Shown piece after piece: positions 63,157 to 64,000 of a stretch of DNA of 64,000 bases. The first letter of the stretch is position 1, and each line of letters starts with the position of its first letter. The notes below the pieces were generated by a model. It did not search any database. It was not told the DNA's origin and saw only the letters and a program-made list of their open reading frames with translations. Source of the DNA: Streptococcus phocae (GTDB taxonomy: Bacteria; Bacillota; Bacilli; Lactobacillales; Streptococcaceae); the NCBI RefSeq assembly GCF_001302265.1, contig NZ_LHQM01000003.1, positions 106,106-170,105 on the forward strand. Direction: 5' to 3'. Both the position numbers and the translations under genes were made by a program.

Positions 63157-63936
63157 ATGTTTGGAAAATTACTAAAATACGAATTCAAGTCAATTGGCAA
63201 ATGGTACCTTGGCCTTAATGTAGGTGTTATTGTTTTAGCTGCCATATTATCATTCACACTCACAATCTTATCTGAAAGCCCTGACAACAATAGCCTAACA
63301 GGTGTTTTCTTCAACGAATTATTGCCACTAACACTGTCATTAGTTTTTGGTGTTTTAATATCAACTTCTTTAGTAGCAACGCTATTTATTATCATCAATC
63401 GTTTCAATAAAAATATTTTTGGCCGTGAAGGCTATTTAACGTTGACACTCCCTGTGACGTCACATCAAATTATCTTATCTAAGTTATTTTTTTCTGTTCT
63501 ATGTACCTTCTTTAACATTATTATTTTAATGATTGGTATTGCCATCCTCATTCTTCCAAGAATTGATAGCGAGCATTTACACAAGGCAATGACAGCTATA
63601 TTTAAAATGGAGTACCTATCAATTTATGCCCATGGTCTTGCTTATGTCGTCTTCATGACTATTTCCGGCACTTTACTCATCTACTTTGCAATCTCTATTG
63701 GTCAACTTTTTTCAAATAATAGAGGTCTCAAAGCCTTTGCTGCCTATTTTATCATCATTATCCTTCTCAATATTATCAACTTATACGTAAATACCGATAT
63801 GACAGACTTTCCTGGTAATGATCTAACAAATATGACTATCTTTTTAAGATATGCAATCGTGGAACAACTAATTACGTCTGCACTATTTTACCTAGGAACC
63901 CATTTTATCATTAAAAATAAACTCAATATTCAATAA
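63157..63936 (+). CDS. ABC transporter permease of the GntR-ABC operon
   Basis: A 259-residue membrane protein with six segments, starting MFGKLLKYEFKSIGKWYL, the typical opening of ABC-2-like permeases. The substrate is unknown; envelope stress or antimicrobial export is the usual guess for this operon type. Complete, ending TAA at 63934-63936. Confidence 0.85.
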   Translation: MFGKLLKYEFKSIGKWYLGLNVGVIVLAAILSFTLTILSESPDNNSLTGVFFNELLPLTLSLVFGVLISTSLVATLFIIINRFNKNIFGREGYLTLTLPVTSHQIILSKLFFSVLCTFFNIIILMIGIAILILPRIDSEHLHKAMTAIFKMEYLSIYAHGLAYVVFMTISGTLLIYFAISIGQLFSNNRGLKAFAAYFIIIILLNIINLYVNTDMTDFPGNDLTNMTIFLRYAIVEQLITSALFYLGTHFIIKNKLNIQ

Positions 63937-63982
63937 TATTATGAAAAGGTAATTCTTTAAAAAAGAGCTTCTCTTGCAGTAT

Positions 63983-64000
63983 TGAACTGCACCCCAAAAG
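63983..64000. mobile_element. Left end of a probable IS3-family (IS150-like) insertion sequence
   Basis: TGAACTGCACCCCAAAAG at the very end of the window looks like the terminal inverted repeat of IS3/IS150-group elements common in streptococci (TG then ACTGCACCCCAAAAGTT). Only the first 18 bases are visible and no transposase is in view. Confidence 0.5.

Overview
The window looks like a low-GC Firmicute chromosome, almost certainly a pyogenic-group Streptococcus (S. pyogenes / S. dysgalactiae / S. canis type). This rests on the gene order dnaE-pfkA-pyk-lepB-like-glmS, the ciaRH-pepN-phoU-pst run, the Gls24/CsbD/AmaP stress cluster, and the nucleoside operon next to coaA-rpsT, as remembered from that group. 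No database was consulted. I saw no tRNA, rRNA, CRISPR array or prophage.

Layout. 1-2.7 kb: end of coaC, an ECF transporter S component and pgm. 2.7-10.4 kb: a visibly AT-richer insert on the minus strand. It holds a Gabija-like pair (OLD-family ATPase/TOPRIM nuclease plus UvrD-like helicase) and, upstream, a large SF1 Upf1/Dna2-like helicase gene broken by two frameshifts, both at A7 runs. 10.7-13.9 kb: a lactococcin-972-type bacteriocin cluster (peptide, DUF1430-type membrane protein, ABC ATPase) behind a consensus promoter. 14.2-22 kb: nucleoside uptake and salvage operon (methyltransferase, pdp, deoC, cdd, BMP lipoprotein, ABC ATPase, two permeases) with a cre-like site at its promoter. 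22-28 kb: coaA, rpsT, ciaRH, pepN. 28-33 kb: high-affinity phosphate transport (pstS-pstC-pstA-pstB1-pstB2-phoU). 33-42.4 kb: RNA modification, cofactor and regulatory genes (rsmF-type, IMPase, UPF0223, Spx, ribF, truB, GNAT, DUF2130, ArAE-like membrane protein, an orphan half HsdS, a GntR-RCK_C regulator). 42.5-45 kb: Gls24 envelope-stress operon. 45-50.7 kb: pcrA, a tandem glycine riboswitch controlling an alanine/glycine:cation symporter, and a CDF metal transporter. 50.7-53.3 kb: polar amino-acid ABC transporter and YjdM/PhnA. 53.4-61.9 kb: glmS, a signal-peptidase-like gene lacking its catalytic dyad, pyk, pfkA, dnaE. 62-64 kb: a YtrA-type GntR/ABC operon, and at the very end what looks like the terminal inverted repeat of an IS3-family element.

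Most of the window is conserved core. The accessory and potentially novel part is 2.7-13.9 kb: an anti-phage-like module plus a bacteriocin inserted between pgm and the nucleoside operon. Smaller points of interest are the degenerate LepB-like protein, a repeated AGTGAC-type element in the Gls24 leader close to a BusR-like regulator, NagR-like sites around the glmS promoter, and a long inverted repeat downstream of glmS.
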